Notes: generated by a model not told the origin, from the sequence alone. Shown: positions 53,484-62,448, counted from the first letter of the stretch. The stretch: DNA of 64,000 nt from an uncultured Algibacter sp. (GCF_947495925.1 NZ_CANMAU010000005.1:362855-426854); one strand, 5' to 3'. Translations and numbers: made by a program.

Positions 53484-53822
53484 CTATTTATGGTTTCCTA
53501 GAAATAATACTTCCTTAACTTGAATTTCGGTCACATAGCGTATTATACCCTCCTTATCCTCGTATGAACGTGAAGTTAGTTTACCTTCAATAACAACTTC
53601 TTTGCCTTTAGTTGCAAACTTTTCAATGATGTCCGCAACCTTGCCCCATGCCACAAGATTGTGCCAATTGGTATCGGTTTGTTTTTCGCCCTTACTGTTT
53701 TTGTAATGCTCGTTTGTTGCCATGGCAATACGGGCTACTTTTTTACCGTTCTCTAATTCTGTAATGGTTGGCTCAACACCAACGTTTCCGATTAACTGTA
53801 CTTTGTTTCTTAATGTACTCAT
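53484..53822 (-). CDS. ssb: Single-stranded DNA-binding protein
   Basis: The protein is 112 aa, an OB-fold SSB: NKVQLIGNVGVEPTITELENGKKVARIAMATNE, TNWHNLVAWGKVADIIEKFATKGKEVVIEGKL. It lacks the usual acidic C-terminal tail (DDDIPF) and is shorter than the chromosomal protein, as seen for element-borne versions. It likely protects transferred single-stranded DNA. Confidence 0.9.
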   Translation of the reverse strand: MSTLRNKVQLIGNVGVEPTITELENGKKVARIAMATNEHYKNSKGEKQTDTNWHNLVAWGKVADIIEKFATKGKEVVIEGKLTSRSYEDKEGIIRYVTEIQVKEVLFLGNHK

Positions 53823-54568
53823 GATTTAAAAAATTTAGATTAATGTTTCCCCTATGGGATTTAAAACAGATTAAATTTTAAGGGGTGTTTTGTTCGATTT
53901 CTTTCGTGCTCCGCACCATAGATGACGTGGGTTTTGTCAAGACTTTTAGAACACAAATCAGGAGTGTCTGCAACGTAGAAAATCTTTGGATTTTCAAGGA
54001 CGTAGAAACCTTCTTTTTTTTTAAAACTTGTATAGTCTTTACAAGTTCCATAAGGACATTAGAAATTCTTTTTAGAACAGTTTCAATGTGAACGTACAGA
54101 AAGTTAAGTGACCATTGTAAATGTGATAAAATTAGAAGTGCTTATGTCGTGCCTGTTTTTCGATGCCCCGAAAAACAATAAAGGTGTCATTTATTATAAA
54201 CCCCTTAAAATGCGTATGACAGCGGATCGGTTTTTAAGAAATTTCGGGTGAGGTCTCAAGAAGACCGCGCCGAAAATCCTGTTAATAAAACCGAAGTGAT
54301 GGCTTTCCAGTGAAGAAGCGGACTTGATTCACAAGTTGGGCTCGGTAATGAAGTGTTCCTTCCCAGCATAGCGGGAAGGGTTAGCATGGAAAGCCAAAAT
54401 TGGGGATTGTGTCCAAGATATGTGTAGTGAAGCTCTTTTCCTGTGAAGGAGTGCTTTCCTGCCTTTTCGGCAGACAGGCTCGGAGAAAAAGGGAATGTGC
54501 TGAGCGGGATTAGGAATGTCGTATTTTAAAAAATCCAGTTTAAGGTACTGGACAAACCTTTAATTTCT
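53823..54568. other. Non-coding interval between ssb and DUF932
   Basis: About 745 bp without a convincing gene. The short open frame at 53885-54091 is Cys/Phe-rich and has no motif, so it is not called. The right part (54151-54473) is the structured candidate RNA; the left part is ordinary AT-rich sequence. Confidence 0.55.
54151..54480. ncRNA. Candidate structured RNA (strand not decided)
   Basis: This stretch is visibly richer in G and C than its surroundings and has several strong helices. TGTTTTTCG (54154-54162) pairs with CGAAAAACA (54169-54177). A nested stem TTTCGG (54242-54247)/CCGAAA (54270-54275) encloses GGTCT/AGACC (54252-54256/54262-54266). A long-range 10-bp helix joins TGGCTTTCCA (54300-54309) and TGGAAAGCCA (54387-54396) and encloses CCTTCCC/GGGAAGG (54358-54364/54373-54379). 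CTGCC/GGCAG is at 54459-54463/54469-54473, and CCT-GTGA-AGG carries a GNRA loop. No protein frame of reasonable size covers it. A structural RNA or an element-control region are both possible. Confidence 0.55.
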
Positions 54569-55405
54569 CTAAGCCATGTCAAAGACTTCATCGAATAACT
54601 TCTTATCCAACCGCTCTTGTTGACCGAAGCCTTTCTTTAATGTATTGTGTAAAACCGAGTTAAAAGCATTGTAGCCTAACCATAGATTTGGTTCTTCGTT
54701 GAGCAATAAGGCCTCGTAATTCAAAATCTTAATGACTTCACGAGACTTTTTTGAAGGGCTACTATTCTTGTCGCTACATTCGTACCTAAACAGCTTCGTT
54801 TTATCAAGAATAGCTTTAACGAACTCTTGTGTATCAATAATTTTAAATGCTTTCATCTTATCGAACTTCTTAGTAATGGTGTAAAACTCGTTATCTAAAA
54901 ATTTGTCAAACAAGTTGTTCAGTCGAGGCATAATTAGATGCGTGTTGTTCTTACTGTGCTTTATGGAAAACTCTATTTCCGCCTGAGAAACGTGCAAACC
55001 GTTAGAACATACTTTTCGGTAAAACCCGAAGTGGCCAGAGGTCTTTTCGCTACCGTCATAAGAGTTCTTAAAACGAAGCATCGGCAATATCAAATCCTCT
55101 TTGTTTTTCACAAAGAATTGACTTTTATCCTCAATAATGAAGTCCGTAATAAAGGACCTATCATTCTTATTGATGGTACGTTTATGGTAGTTCAGGTCTG
55201 CATTGGATAGCATGTCTTCAGCTTTTCTGAAGAACAATGGATTCGGAATATGTCCGTAGCTGTTCGATACGACATTGACGATTTTCCCATTGGAGATAAT
55301 GACGTTGTCAAGTCCACGTCTAGATTCCATTTGCGTCAAAGTTTTTAAGGATTTCATTTCTGATGGAACAAAGATGTCATCCTGCTGTAAATTTTGTAAA
55401 TACAT
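54569..55405 (-). CDS. DUF932-family protein
   Basis: The protein is 278 aa from the ATG at 55405 (or 286 from 55429). It has the DUF932 signature parts: GKIVNVVSNSYGHIPNPLFFRKAEDML near the N-terminus, LRFKNSYDGSEKTSGHFGFYRKVCSNGLHV in the middle, and LWLGYNAFNSVLHN near the end. DUF932 proteins are common on plasmids, phages and conjugative elements, often next to ssb; their function is not known. Confidence 0.85.
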   Translation of the reverse strand: MYLQNLQQDDIFVPSEMKSLKTLTQMESRRGLDNVIISNGKIVNVVSNSYGHIPNPLFFRKAEDMLSNADLNYHKRTINKNDRSFITDFIIEDKSQFFVKNKEDLILPMLRFKNSYDGSEKTSGHFGFYRKVCSNGLHVSQAEIEFSIKHSKNNTHLIMPRLNNLFDKFLDNEFYTITKKFDKMKAFKIIDTQEFVKAILDKTKLFRYECSDKNSSPSKKSREVIKILNYEALLLNEEPNLWLGYNAFNSVLHNTLKKGFGQQERLDKKLFDEVFDMA

Positions 55406-55856
55406 AGCTTTTGAATTTAGATTAAACAATATTTAAGCGGTCACCCAAACGGAAGTTAAAATCACAGCTCAAAAGGAAACGGAATAAATGAGTTTTGGGC
55501 GAAGCGATGGCTTTATGCCGTAGTCTTTTGATGGGTGTATTTTACGAGTTTAAATTGCGGTGATATGGATTATATATCTTCAAGACTCATCCATTCTTGT
55601 TCTCCACCCCTGCTTTTTGAAGTTTATTTATTTACTTCAAAATTCTGAGTATGTCACCCCATACCTCTGAAAAAAGAGCATAGAAAAATAACTATGAGAA
55701 TGTAAGCTAATAGCATAATTAGTTTCAGAGAAGTTCCTGTCAGTGTTTTCTATATAGTCATGAGCAAGAAGAAGATGTTCTACCTATGTTGTACCCGAAT
55801 AAAAATTGAGGGCTATTTTAAAAGAAAAAAGTCGAAGATTTCTATTCTACTTTTTG

Positions 55857-55938
55857 TGCAGGTGTGGAGACTCGAACTCCCACACCTCGCGGCACAAGAT
55901 CCTAAGTCTAGCATATCTACCAATGCCACCACGCCCGC
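55857..55938 (-). tRNA. tRNA-Leu(UAG)-like gene, probably decayed
   Basis: On the minus strand the 5' half matches tRNA-Leu: GCGGGCG, then TGGTGGCATTGGTAGA, anticodon loop CTTAGGA with TAG. But pairing is damaged: acceptor GCGGGCG against CACCTGC has a C-A mismatch and a G-U pair; the anticodon stem has a U-U mismatch (CTAGA/TCTTG); the T stem has a G-A mismatch; the D stem has wobbles. The changes are mostly transitions from a canonical form. Its 3' end faces the mobilisation module. It may be a pseudogene, or a weak tRNA. Confidence 0.6.
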
Positions 55939-56050
55939 TTTTTCAATATTTTAAGAACTCTTCCTTGAATAATTCCTAAGTCTAAATAAAAGCAAAAGCT
56001 GTAATACTTACTAAAACTTCTAATAAATATAAATATGATGAATATTTAAT

Positions 56051-56112
56051 GCATTCCCTAATAAAGGACTCTCTCTTATAAAAATGAATTGAGTTTTGCA
56101 AGCTTTCAAGAT
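56051..56112 (+). repeat. Direct repeat, left copy
   Basis: Starts GCATTCCCTAATAAAGGAC and ends TTGAGTTTTGCAAGCTTTCAAGAT. The same segment is found in the same orientation at 62501-62563, differing by scattered substitutions and a 1-base gap; I estimate about three quarters of positions identical. It lies 100 bp after the GspF gene. Confidence 0.75.
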
Positions 56113-56210
56113 CCGTTTGAAACTTTTTTAGTGAAGCCATTTTTATGAAATGTATTTTTCAAACGAAGGGAAATGTGCTTGCACTTTTTAAACAATACGC
56201 ATTGATTTAG

Positions 56211-57341
56211 TTATCCCATCACAGAACTCAACTTAAACATTGGCAAGTACATAGCCACTAGAATAACACCAACCAAAACACCAACAATTAGAATTATAAA
56301 AGGCTCCATGAGTGTAGACAACATTTTAGATTTTTGCTGTACTTGAGTATTATATTGTTGATTTAAGCGTTCAAAAATGTATTCTGTTTGATTTGTTTCT
56401 TCGGCCACTTTTACAAGAGCTACCATTTTATCACCAAATAAAGTATGTTGTTTTAAACTTTCACTTAGAGATTCTCCTTTTAAAATATACTGTTCAACAT
56501 TCTCTAAGGCATCTTGCAAGGGATAAAAATTAATCATCTGCTTTACGAGCTGAATACTATTAACCATAGGCACCTTAGACGCTGTTAGTAAAGCAACAGC
56601 TTGGGTAAATTGCGATAAATACACTGTCTTAACAAAATCGCCTATAAAAGGGAGTTTTAAAACCGCTTGATCTTTTAATTGTTTTAGCCTCTTTTTTCTT
56701 TTTAGAATAGGCTTAACTGCAAAAACTAATACCAATAGGCATAGTAGTACCCAACCATAACGACTCAATAATTCAGAAGCCCTAATAATGAATTTGGTTA
56801 TGGTTGGCAATTCAACACCTTGTTGTTCAAATATATCTTGAAACATGGGTACTACATAATGAAGCATAAAAAACACCACTAAAACGGCCGTGCTTAAAAT
56901 AATAAGCGGATAGGTCAATGCACTTATTAATTCTCTGCGTTGCTCATTTTTTCTAGTGAAAAACTCACCTAATTGTTCAATAACTTGTGCTAATGTTCCT
57001 GTTTCTTCTCCTATTCTAATAGAATGATACTCATAGTTAGTAAAGGGTTTATGAACCCGTAAAGCTTCAGAGAAACTTTGCCCAGAAACAATATCCTCGC
57101 ATATTTTATTCAAAATCTCTTGATTCTGCTTTTTCTTCTGTGATTTCCCAATGAGCTCTAAAGCGTCTTTTAAGGATACGCCAGCTTTTAATAAAACACT
57201 AAATTCAGCATAAAAGTCTTCTTTTATTTTATTGGAAAATGCGTTATTAAAAAGTGTGATTTCCTTTTGAAGAAAACCGACATCTGTCTTTGGCTTTTTA
57301 GCTTTTGGAGTGGGTTTTATATTATCTAATTGAAACGCCAT
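56211..57341 (-). CDS. Type II secretion/type IV pilus inner-membrane protein (GspF/PilC-like)
   Basis: The protein is 376 aa, with two GspF domains: residues about 40-165 (FYAEFSVLLKAGVSLKDALELIGKS, QLGEFFTRKNEQRRELISALTYPLIILSTAVLVVFFMLHYVVPMF) and about 240-370 (LSQFTQAVALLTASKVPMVNSIQLVKQMI, LMEPFIILIVGVLVGVILVAMYLPMF). It is the platform protein of pseudopilus assembly. It is the last gene of a seven-gene minus-strand operon and abuts the preceding gene by 1 base. Confidence 0.88.
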   Translation of the reverse strand: MAFQLDNIKPTPKAKKPKTDVGFLQKEITLFNNAFSNKIKEDFYAEFSVLLKAGVSLKDALELIGKSQKKKQNQEILNKICEDIVSGQSFSEALRVHKPFTNYEYHSIRIGEETGTLAQVIEQLGEFFTRKNEQRRELISALTYPLIILSTAVLVVFFMLHYVVPMFQDIFEQQGVELPTITKFIIRASELLSRYGWVLLCLLVLVFAVKPILKRKKRLKQLKDQAVLKLPFIGDFVKTVYLSQFTQAVALLTASKVPMVNSIQLVKQMINFYPLQDALENVEQYILKGESLSESLKQHTLFGDKMVALVKVAEETNQTEYIFERLNQQYNTQVQQKSKMLSTLMEPFIILIVGVLVGVILVAMYLPMFKLSSVMG

Positions 57342-57805
57342 TAATTCATATATAAGCTAGCATCATTATCTTTACAAACAAACAACAGTTGCCTATGGTG
57401 ATCCTTTGATACCTTTAATTTTAAAGCATCAACCTGTCCTCCATTCACATGATTCCCATCCAAGAAGAACAATTTATCAGCGATTTCAATCTTGAAAGTA
57501 TCTAAGTCTTTAATGATTAGTCTATCTCCAAACTTATAGGCTATTGAATCTATTTCAGATTTAAGAATTAATTGATCTTCCAATCCATTGTAACTAATAT
57601 TTGAATAGCTATTAAAATCTATAAATAAAGACTGCTCTAACAAACTCAATTTCATATCCTTGCTTAAATTTGTTTGAATGACATTCATATGGCTTCTTAC
57701 AAGTGATAATACTGAAAAGGCTATACCAACAGTGATACTTGTTAAAATAATCACAACAACCATTTCACTTATTGTGTACGCTTGTATTTTATGATTAATA
57801 GTCAT
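57341..57805 (-). CDS. Pseudopilin-like protein
   Basis: The protein is 154 aa. N-terminal prepilin-like signal: KIQAYTISEMVVVIILTSITVGIAFSVL, with the Glu at position +5 (SEMVVV) and a following hydrophobic helix. The rest is a small beta-rich head. Probably a minor pseudopilin (GspH/I/J-like). It overlaps the neighbours by 1 and 11 bp. Confidence 0.75.
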   Translation of the reverse strand: MTINHKIQAYTISEMVVVIILTSITVGIAFSVLSLVRSHMNVIQTNLSKDMKLSLLEQSLFIDFNSYSNISYNGLEDQLILKSEIDSIAYKFGDRLIIKDLDTFKIEIADKLFFLDGNHVNGGQVDALKLKVSKDHHRQLLFVCKDNDASLYMN

Positions 57806-58127
57806 GAAATGCTTTTTTTATGGTTCTATGAGAAAGGCTTTCAATAGCTTCGAACACCACCACATTTTTTTGATTGACTTTATGATTTTCAATAGTAATT
57901 TCCCATGTTTTGAAATCATCATAAAAGGGCAAGGGCAACTTTTTATTTTTATTTAAATACTGAAGCTCCTTAAAATAGGTGTTCACAGCCTTTGTATTGA
58001 TTTTTATAGTATTAGAGAACACATTATTTAAAATCATACTAGCCAAAATAAAAATGACCAAAATAAGAACCGTAGCAACCAAGGTTTCCATAAGTGTAGA
58101 AGCCTTTATTTTTTTTAGTATAACCAT
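57795..58127 (-). CDS. Pseudopilin-like protein
   Basis: The protein is 110 aa. The N-terminus KIKASTLMETLVATVLILVIFILASMIL contains a prepilin-type cleavage context (KASTLMETLVA, with the Glu) and a long hydrophobic helix. Only about 75 residues of head follow. A minor pseudopilin. Overlaps its neighbours by 13 and 11 bp. Confidence 0.75.
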   Translation of the reverse strand: MVILKKIKASTLMETLVATVLILVIFILASMILNNVFSNTIKINTKAVNTYFKELQYLNKNKKLPLPFYDDFKTWEITIENHKVNQKNVVVFEAIESLSHRTIKKAFHDY

Positions 58128-59377
58128 TTAGCAATCCCCTTGTTTGAATCTTTGAATGATAGACCTACGTATTCTTGAGGTAATTCATCAACAATAATGG
58201 TTCCATTATAAATATGATTTTGATAAACCGATCCGGACTGTTTAGCCACAAAACTTGATGCATATACACTACCAAAAACACTTCCCAGCAATTCCAAATT
58301 CATATTACAATAAACTTCACCATAAACTTTAGCGTCTTTCTCAATAAATAATTGTGATTGATAATTTTTGATCTCGCCTAAGCAGGTAATAACACCTTTA
58401 AGTACTGAACCCCTACCAATAATTATAGTGGGAGAATTCAAGACACTTTTGTCTACATCCACCCCACTTCTATAATCATTTAAGACAAGTGCACTTGGGT
58501 AATTTAATTGACACCTTTCTCCTACTCTAATTTCTTTTGATGCTATCCCTTGAAAAACACCCTTTACTTGGTCTTTAATTTGAATGCTTGGTGCGATTAA
58601 AAGAACATCTTTTAAATTGGATGATGCATCCACAATGATTCTTGTTTTTGATTGAACTACAATATGCCCAGTTAAAGACACATTTGTTAAATCAATATCA
58701 AATTTGCTATAAATCATTTGTATAGGCGCTTTAAATGAATTTGTGTGTGATAAATTTTGTTCCAAATCGAGATACTGCTTAGCATCAACATGTGTATATT
58801 TATTACTTATTTGCTCCAGCCCACCTAACCATTCTGATTGAAGCTTTGGTAAGGTCTTACTTGTTTTTTGCTTACCATAAATCAATTCAGCACCATAATA
58901 TGAGTGTCCTGAAATATTTCCAGTTCTCACGCCCTGTTGGGGCACATAACTTGTACCTTTAATTTTAGTCTTACCCACAAGCACTAACGGCCGATTATGA
59001 TCCTCAATATAAAGCGCCGTTCTATCATTTTCAGGTTGCGAGCTGCCTGCTAAAGCTATTTGAGTAAAATCCATATTCTTTATTCTAGAAACGGAAACTA
59101 TTTTCTCATAAATACCCCAAAAATCACGGTATACTGTTAATGTTTTAAAGGTGTTTTCAATTATGCTAACCTTGGTAGAATCATTTAATGGCATCTCATT
59201 ACTAAGCGAATGGTAAATTCCAAATTTTGCATTGTCTATAGTTTCTTTAGTAAGTTGCTGTTGAACATCAATTTTTTTATATGTATGTATAAATAGAATA
59301 AAACCAGATAGCAATAATGCTATAACCACAACAATAAAGGTGGTGAATTGCAATGCTCCTGCTTTTACTTTTATCAT
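58115..59377 (-). CDS. GspK/PilX-like or bactofilin-like pilus-associated protein
   Basis: The protein is 420 aa. The N-terminal helix AGALQFTTFIVVVIALLLSGFILFIHTY resembles that of GspK/PilX-type minor pilins, although the usual Glu is missing. The C-terminal 250 residues contain repeated beta-strand patterns (LTGHIVVQSKTRIIVDASSNLKDVLLIAPSIQIKDQVKGVF, GVITCLGEIKNYQSQLFIEKDAKVYGEVYCN), like a beta-helix/polymer-forming domain. This combination is unusual. Exact function unknown. Confidence 0.6.
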   Translation of the reverse strand: MIKVKAGALQFTTFIVVVIALLLSGFILFIHTYKKIDVQQQLTKETIDNAKFGIYHSLSNEMPLNDSTKVSIIENTFKTLTVYRDFWGIYEKIVSVSRIKNMDFTQIALAGSSQPENDRTALYIEDHNRPLVLVGKTKIKGTSYVPQQGVRTGNISGHSYYGAELIYGKQKTSKTLPKLQSEWLGGLEQISNKYTHVDAKQYLDLEQNLSHTNSFKAPIQMIYSKFDIDLTNVSLTGHIVVQSKTRIIVDASSNLKDVLLIAPSIQIKDQVKGVFQGIASKEIRVGERCQLNYPSALVLNDYRSGVDVDKSVLNSPTIIIGRGSVLKGVITCLGEIKNYQSQLFIEKDAKVYGEVYCNMNLELLGSVFGSVYASSFVAKQSGSVYQNHIYNGTIIVDELPQEYVGLSFKDSNKGIAKWLY

Positions 59378-59378
59378 G

Positions 59379-59834
59379 TTATGTTTTTTTAAATGTTTTT
59401 CTTTCCTTTTTATAGGATACTAAAACACTTGATTTGGTACCTCGTATTAATTTCACTTCTTCAATAACTTGACCCTTTTTAAAAATATATTGTTTGCCAT
59501 TTACTGATATAATGAATAGTGTAGTTTGATCCTTGCCTTTTGAAATAGTACCATGATATTCTAATGGTATCCATTCTAGTCTATTTTTTTTTATTGATTT
59601 ATTTAAGGCTTTTTTTTTAACCATTAAGGTTCCTAAAAAAGGATCTCTATTGACCATGCTTATGGAAAAGGTATCCACTTTCTGTTCATAAACCGGGTTA
59701 AACGAACTACTAAAATCAACCATGTCTGGTATTGCCTTTTTAGGATGTATAGTGATCATTATTTTATAACCCACAATCCCCCAAACTACCAATACTACCA
59801 ACAGTAAAGTATATGTTTTTGTTTTACTCTTCAA
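59379..59834 (-). CDS. GspC/PilP-like membrane-anchored protein
   Basis: The protein is 152 aa from a TTG start at 59834, which overlaps the stop of the preceding gene by 11 bp (typical coupling). N-terminal membrane helix (TYTLLLVVLVVWGIVGYKIMI), then the motif MVNRDPFLG, typical for GspC/PilP proteins, and a small beta domain ending VKLIRGTKSSVLVSYKKE. A longer frame starting at 59900 exists but lies inside the upstream gene. It should connect the inner membrane to a secretin. Confidence 0.65.
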   Translation of the reverse strand: MKSKTKTYTLLLVVLVVWGIVGYKIMITIHPKKAIPDMVDFSSSFNPVYEQKVDTFSISMVNRDPFLGTLMVKKKALNKSIKKNRLEWIPLEYHGTISKGKDQTTLFIISVNGKQYIFKKGQVIEEVKLIRGTKSSVLVSYKKERKTFKKT

Positions 59835-60183
59835 TTTTAAAACTTTGTATGGTGTACCCTGTATTATAATCAGAATTCTCAGCGCTAACACGCCATTCAT
59901 AAGTTTTAAAACCTAAAGTTGTTGAAAAACTGGTACCTGCTAGTGTAGAATCGGCTTCTATTTGTAAAGCATTTGAAAATGAAGGTGTGGCTACTTGTAT
60001 ATGATACCGTTCTGCATCCTCAACTATTTCCCAAGAAAATGTTATTAAGGTGTCTTTCAATACGGTATTATTAGTTGGCGCCAATATTTTTACTGAGCTG
60101 CTGGATATGTCTTTAACACCAATAATATCATCACAGGCATGACATAAAAACATAAGTACAAACAATACAAACAGGTTTCTCAT
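59824..60183 (-). CDS. Small lipoprotein with FnIII-like domain
   Basis: The protein is 119 aa; signal with lipobox-like end (MRNLFVLFVLMFLCHAC, Cys17). The mature part, KILAPTNNTVLKDTLITFSWEIVEDAERYHIQVA to TYEWRVSAENSDYNTGY, looks like a fibronectin III-type sandwich. It lies 4 bp after the first gene of the operon and could be a structural part of the pseudopilus apparatus. Confidence 0.65.
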   Translation of the reverse strand: MRNLFVLFVLMFLCHACDDIIGVKDISSSSVKILAPTNNTVLKDTLITFSWEIVEDAERYHIQVATPSFSNALQIEADSTLAGTSFSTTLGFKTYEWRVSAENSDYNTGYTIQSFKIEE

Positions 60184-60187
60184 GATG

Positions 60188-60919
60188 CTATAATTTATAA
60201 ATATTCACCTTTGTTTTAGCTTTTTTCGCTTTTCTATAAGTTTTATTCGGGCAGTTCTTATTTGTTTGTACAAAATCTACAATATTAATATGATGTGCCT
60301 TATCTTCCTGCCAGCAGCAATTTTGTTTTTTAAAAGCAAAGGCCACACCTTGGTTAAATGATATTATTTGCTTTTCATTTTTTAAACTGTATAATTCTAA
60401 AGCGTAAGTTTTAGGAGTATGCTCAATTAAAAATACAGATTCTGCCATTTTTAAAGCTTTTAACTGCTCTTCATTAAATGCCAATGACACACTGGTTACA
60501 ATATTGGCCGATGGGTTAAGACTTAAATAATCTTTAACACTTTTATTTTCTTTAGTATTCAATGCCTTTAACACAGCTATTTTGTCAATTAATTTTAAAG
60601 TTACAAACTCTGGCTTGGACTCTAAGGAGTCAACATAATTAATACGAATATCATTAAACTGAACGGCCGATGCATTTAAGAATGACTTATAAGTTTGTTG
60701 ACTAAATGGCACCACTTCAACAACGAGTTTGATGGGCGCATTGTATACAGGCCATGCAACATTATTGTGCGCGGTTTGCAGAACCACATCTTTATCTAAG
60801 CCAATGCTACAAATAGGTATACGTTGTATTGTAGTTTCGTGTGATGCCTTATTAATAGATGTTGTTTTACACCCCATCAATAAAGCGATAAGGCATAAAG
60901 TAAAAAGAGTATGTTTCAT
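60188..60919 (-). CDS. Lipoprotein, first gene of the pseudopilin operon
   Basis: The protein is 243 aa with a signal peptide and lipobox LLMGC (Cys17). The mature part has no recognised domain; a cysteine pair (CCW) and a Lys/Thr-rich C-terminus are visible. It starts the operon. No ATPase (GspE) or secretin (GspD) lies in the window. Confidence 0.65.
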   Translation of the reverse strand: MKHTLFTLCLIALLMGCKTTSINKASHETTIQRIPICSIGLDKDVVLQTAHNNVAWPVYNAPIKLVVEVVPFSQQTYKSFLNASAVQFNDIRINYVDSLESKPEFVTLKLIDKIAVLKALNTKENKSVKDYLSLNPSANIVTSVSLAFNEEQLKALKMAESVFLIEHTPKTYALELYSLKNEKQIISFNQGVAFAFKKQNCCWQEDKAHHINIVDFVQTNKNCPNKTYRKAKKAKTKVNIYKL

Positions 60920-61110
60920 TATTTGGGCTTGATAAACAATACATTAAAAATACTATAACCCAAATCATAAAAGGTAAGGTTACCCCTTACTGTTTGTAAG
61001 GGTTGTATTTTCCACTTACACCTAATAGTAGTGTATAAAAAGTACAATACCTTTTTTAAGGATGACCCTTACTACCTGTCAAAAATTTAATTGAAGTTTT
61101 GTAACAAAAA

Positions 61111-62448
61111 ATGAACACCAAAACATTAGCACAAACCGACGATTCTTTTCTTGTATATCATAAACACATTGCTAAGCGCAAATCTTGGGATACCAATATT
61201 AAACATTATTTCAGACTAGGCCTTGAAGACAGTTTACCCATTGAGCTTAGAAATAAAGTTGCTTCCTCTAATATTTCAAGATGGAAACGAGAACATTCAA
61301 ACAAATATATAGGCTGTGAACTATCAGAATACATTAAAGACGATATCTTGCTGTTCAACAAAATTGGCCAAACACAAAGGTTGAAGAGCCTGAATAAAGC
61401 CTATTTTAAATTACTTGAAACCTTGCATGCTGTAGCAGTAAACTTTGGCAGCTTTAAATCTGAAATTTATGCGCAAAAAGAGCTCATAGTCAATAGTATT
61501 GAAAGTGTAAAAAATTCAATTCCTATAAATAACGCTCTAAAAGTCTTTAACATATCTAGAGCCACATACCACAACTATAAATCATTAGTGATTCACAAAT
61601 GCGAACCTTCTTATTTTAAATGGTGTACCAAAAGATTTTCAAACCAACTATTGGCTTCCGAAGTAGAAACCATTAAGCAATATGTAACACATCCTGAGTA
61701 TTGCCATTGGTCTAAACCTTCCATTTACTTAAAAGCGTTAAGAGATAAAAAGTTGAGCTGCTGTGAGAGTACATTCTATAAATACTGCAAGCTTCTAGGC
61801 TTTAAAACCAAACGCCTTAAACGAAAATCAGACAATTACAATCCTATTAGAACTTCAAAACCAAATGAACTGTGGTGTGCTGATGTCACTATATTTAAGA
61901 CCACTAACACTAAGAAACATTATATTCATCTTTTAATAGATCACTTCTCTAAAATGATTTTAGCCTATAGAATATGTAATAGCAATTCGGGCCGAGCTAT
62001 TAAAAATATTCTCAAAGAAGCGAGAGAAAAATATAACCCTAGTCATATTCAGTTTCTCACCGATGCAGGTTGCGAAAACGTAAACCATACTGTTTCTGGA
62101 TATTTGTCAAACTTAAATATGACTTCCAAACATACTATTGCTCAACACGATGTTATCTATTCAAATTCAATGATTGAAGCTTTAAATAAAGTGATAAAAC
62201 AACAATTTTTATATCCTGAAACTATTCATTCAAGAAAACAGCTTAATCTCATAATGAGTAAAACAGTTAAGGATTATAATACTTTAAGACCTCAAAAAGC
62301 ACTAGGTGGTAATACGCCCTTTGAGGTATTTAACGGAGACCCCATTGAAATTAACCAATACAAAATCCACTTTAAATCTCATCAAGATTTAAGACGACTT
62401 CAAAACAAAAAAACCCATTGTAGCACATGTAAAAAACCTTCTAAATAA
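61111..62448 (+). CDS. DDE-type integrase/transposase (rve core)
   Basis: The protein is 445 aa. N-terminal helical DNA-binding segments, then the rve core: WCADVTIFK (first Asp), IQFLTDAGCEN (second Asp), YSNSMIEALNKVIKQQFL (Glu), followed by NTLRPQKALGGNTPFEVF, typical for IS3/IS481-like enzymes. It seems complete and not frameshifted. Terminal inverted repeats of an IS were not found around it, so it may be a domesticated or single-ORF transposase. Confidence 0.85.
   Translation: MNTKTLAQTDDSFLVYHKHIAKRKSWDTNIKHYFRLGLEDSLPIELRNKVASSNISRWKREHSNKYIGCELSEYIKDDILLFNKIGQTQRLKSLNKAYFKLLETLHAVAVNFGSFKSEIYAQKELIVNSIESVKNSIPINNALKVFNISRATYHNYKSLVIHKCEPSYFKWCTKRFSNQLLASEVETIKQYVTHPEYCHWSKPSIYLKALRDKKLSCCESTFYKYCKLLGFKTKRLKRKSDNYNPIRTSKPNELWCADVTIFKTTNTKKHYIHLLIDHFSKMILAYRICNSNSGRAIKNILKEAREKYNPSHIQFLTDAGCENVNHTVSGYLSNLNMTSKHTIAQHDVIYSNSMIEALNKVIKQQFLYPETIHSRKQLNLIMSKTVKDYNTLRPQKALGGNTPFEVFNGDPIEINQYKIHFKSHQDLRRLQNKKTHCSTCKKPSK

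Larger units (their letters stand above)
46656..55850. mobile_element. Mobilisation module (relaxase, coupling protein, RadC, SSB, DUF932); limits approximate
   Basis: The genes for relaxase, coupling protein, BfmA-like, RadC, SSB and DUF932 plus an AbiE-like pair form the second mobile-element block in the window. No integrase and no T4SS genes lie inside. The right end is set just before the decayed tRNA-Leu, which ends toward this block, and could be its former attachment site. Limits on the left are uncertain. Confidence 0.5.
55406..56210. other. Non-coding region at the mobilisation-module boundary
   Basis: About 800 bp without genes other than the decayed tRNA-Leu (55857-55938). An open frame at 55760-55954 runs across the tRNA-like gene and is not called. 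The left part is non-coding sequence after DUF932, the right part includes the first copy of the 62-bp repeat found again at 62.5 kb. Confidence 0.55.

Noticed and set aside
53885..54091. 68-codon frame between ssb and the structured RNA
   Set aside because: Cys/Phe/Thr-rich, no motif, no neighbour in the same direction.
55515..55531. GGCTTTATGCCGTAG resembles the tracrRNA nexus GGCTATATGCCGTAG
   Set aside because: No anti-repeat before it and no terminator after it, so it is probably chance similarity.
55760..55954. 64-codon frame on the plus strand
   Set aside because: Runs through the tRNA-Leu-like gene in antisense; no independent support.
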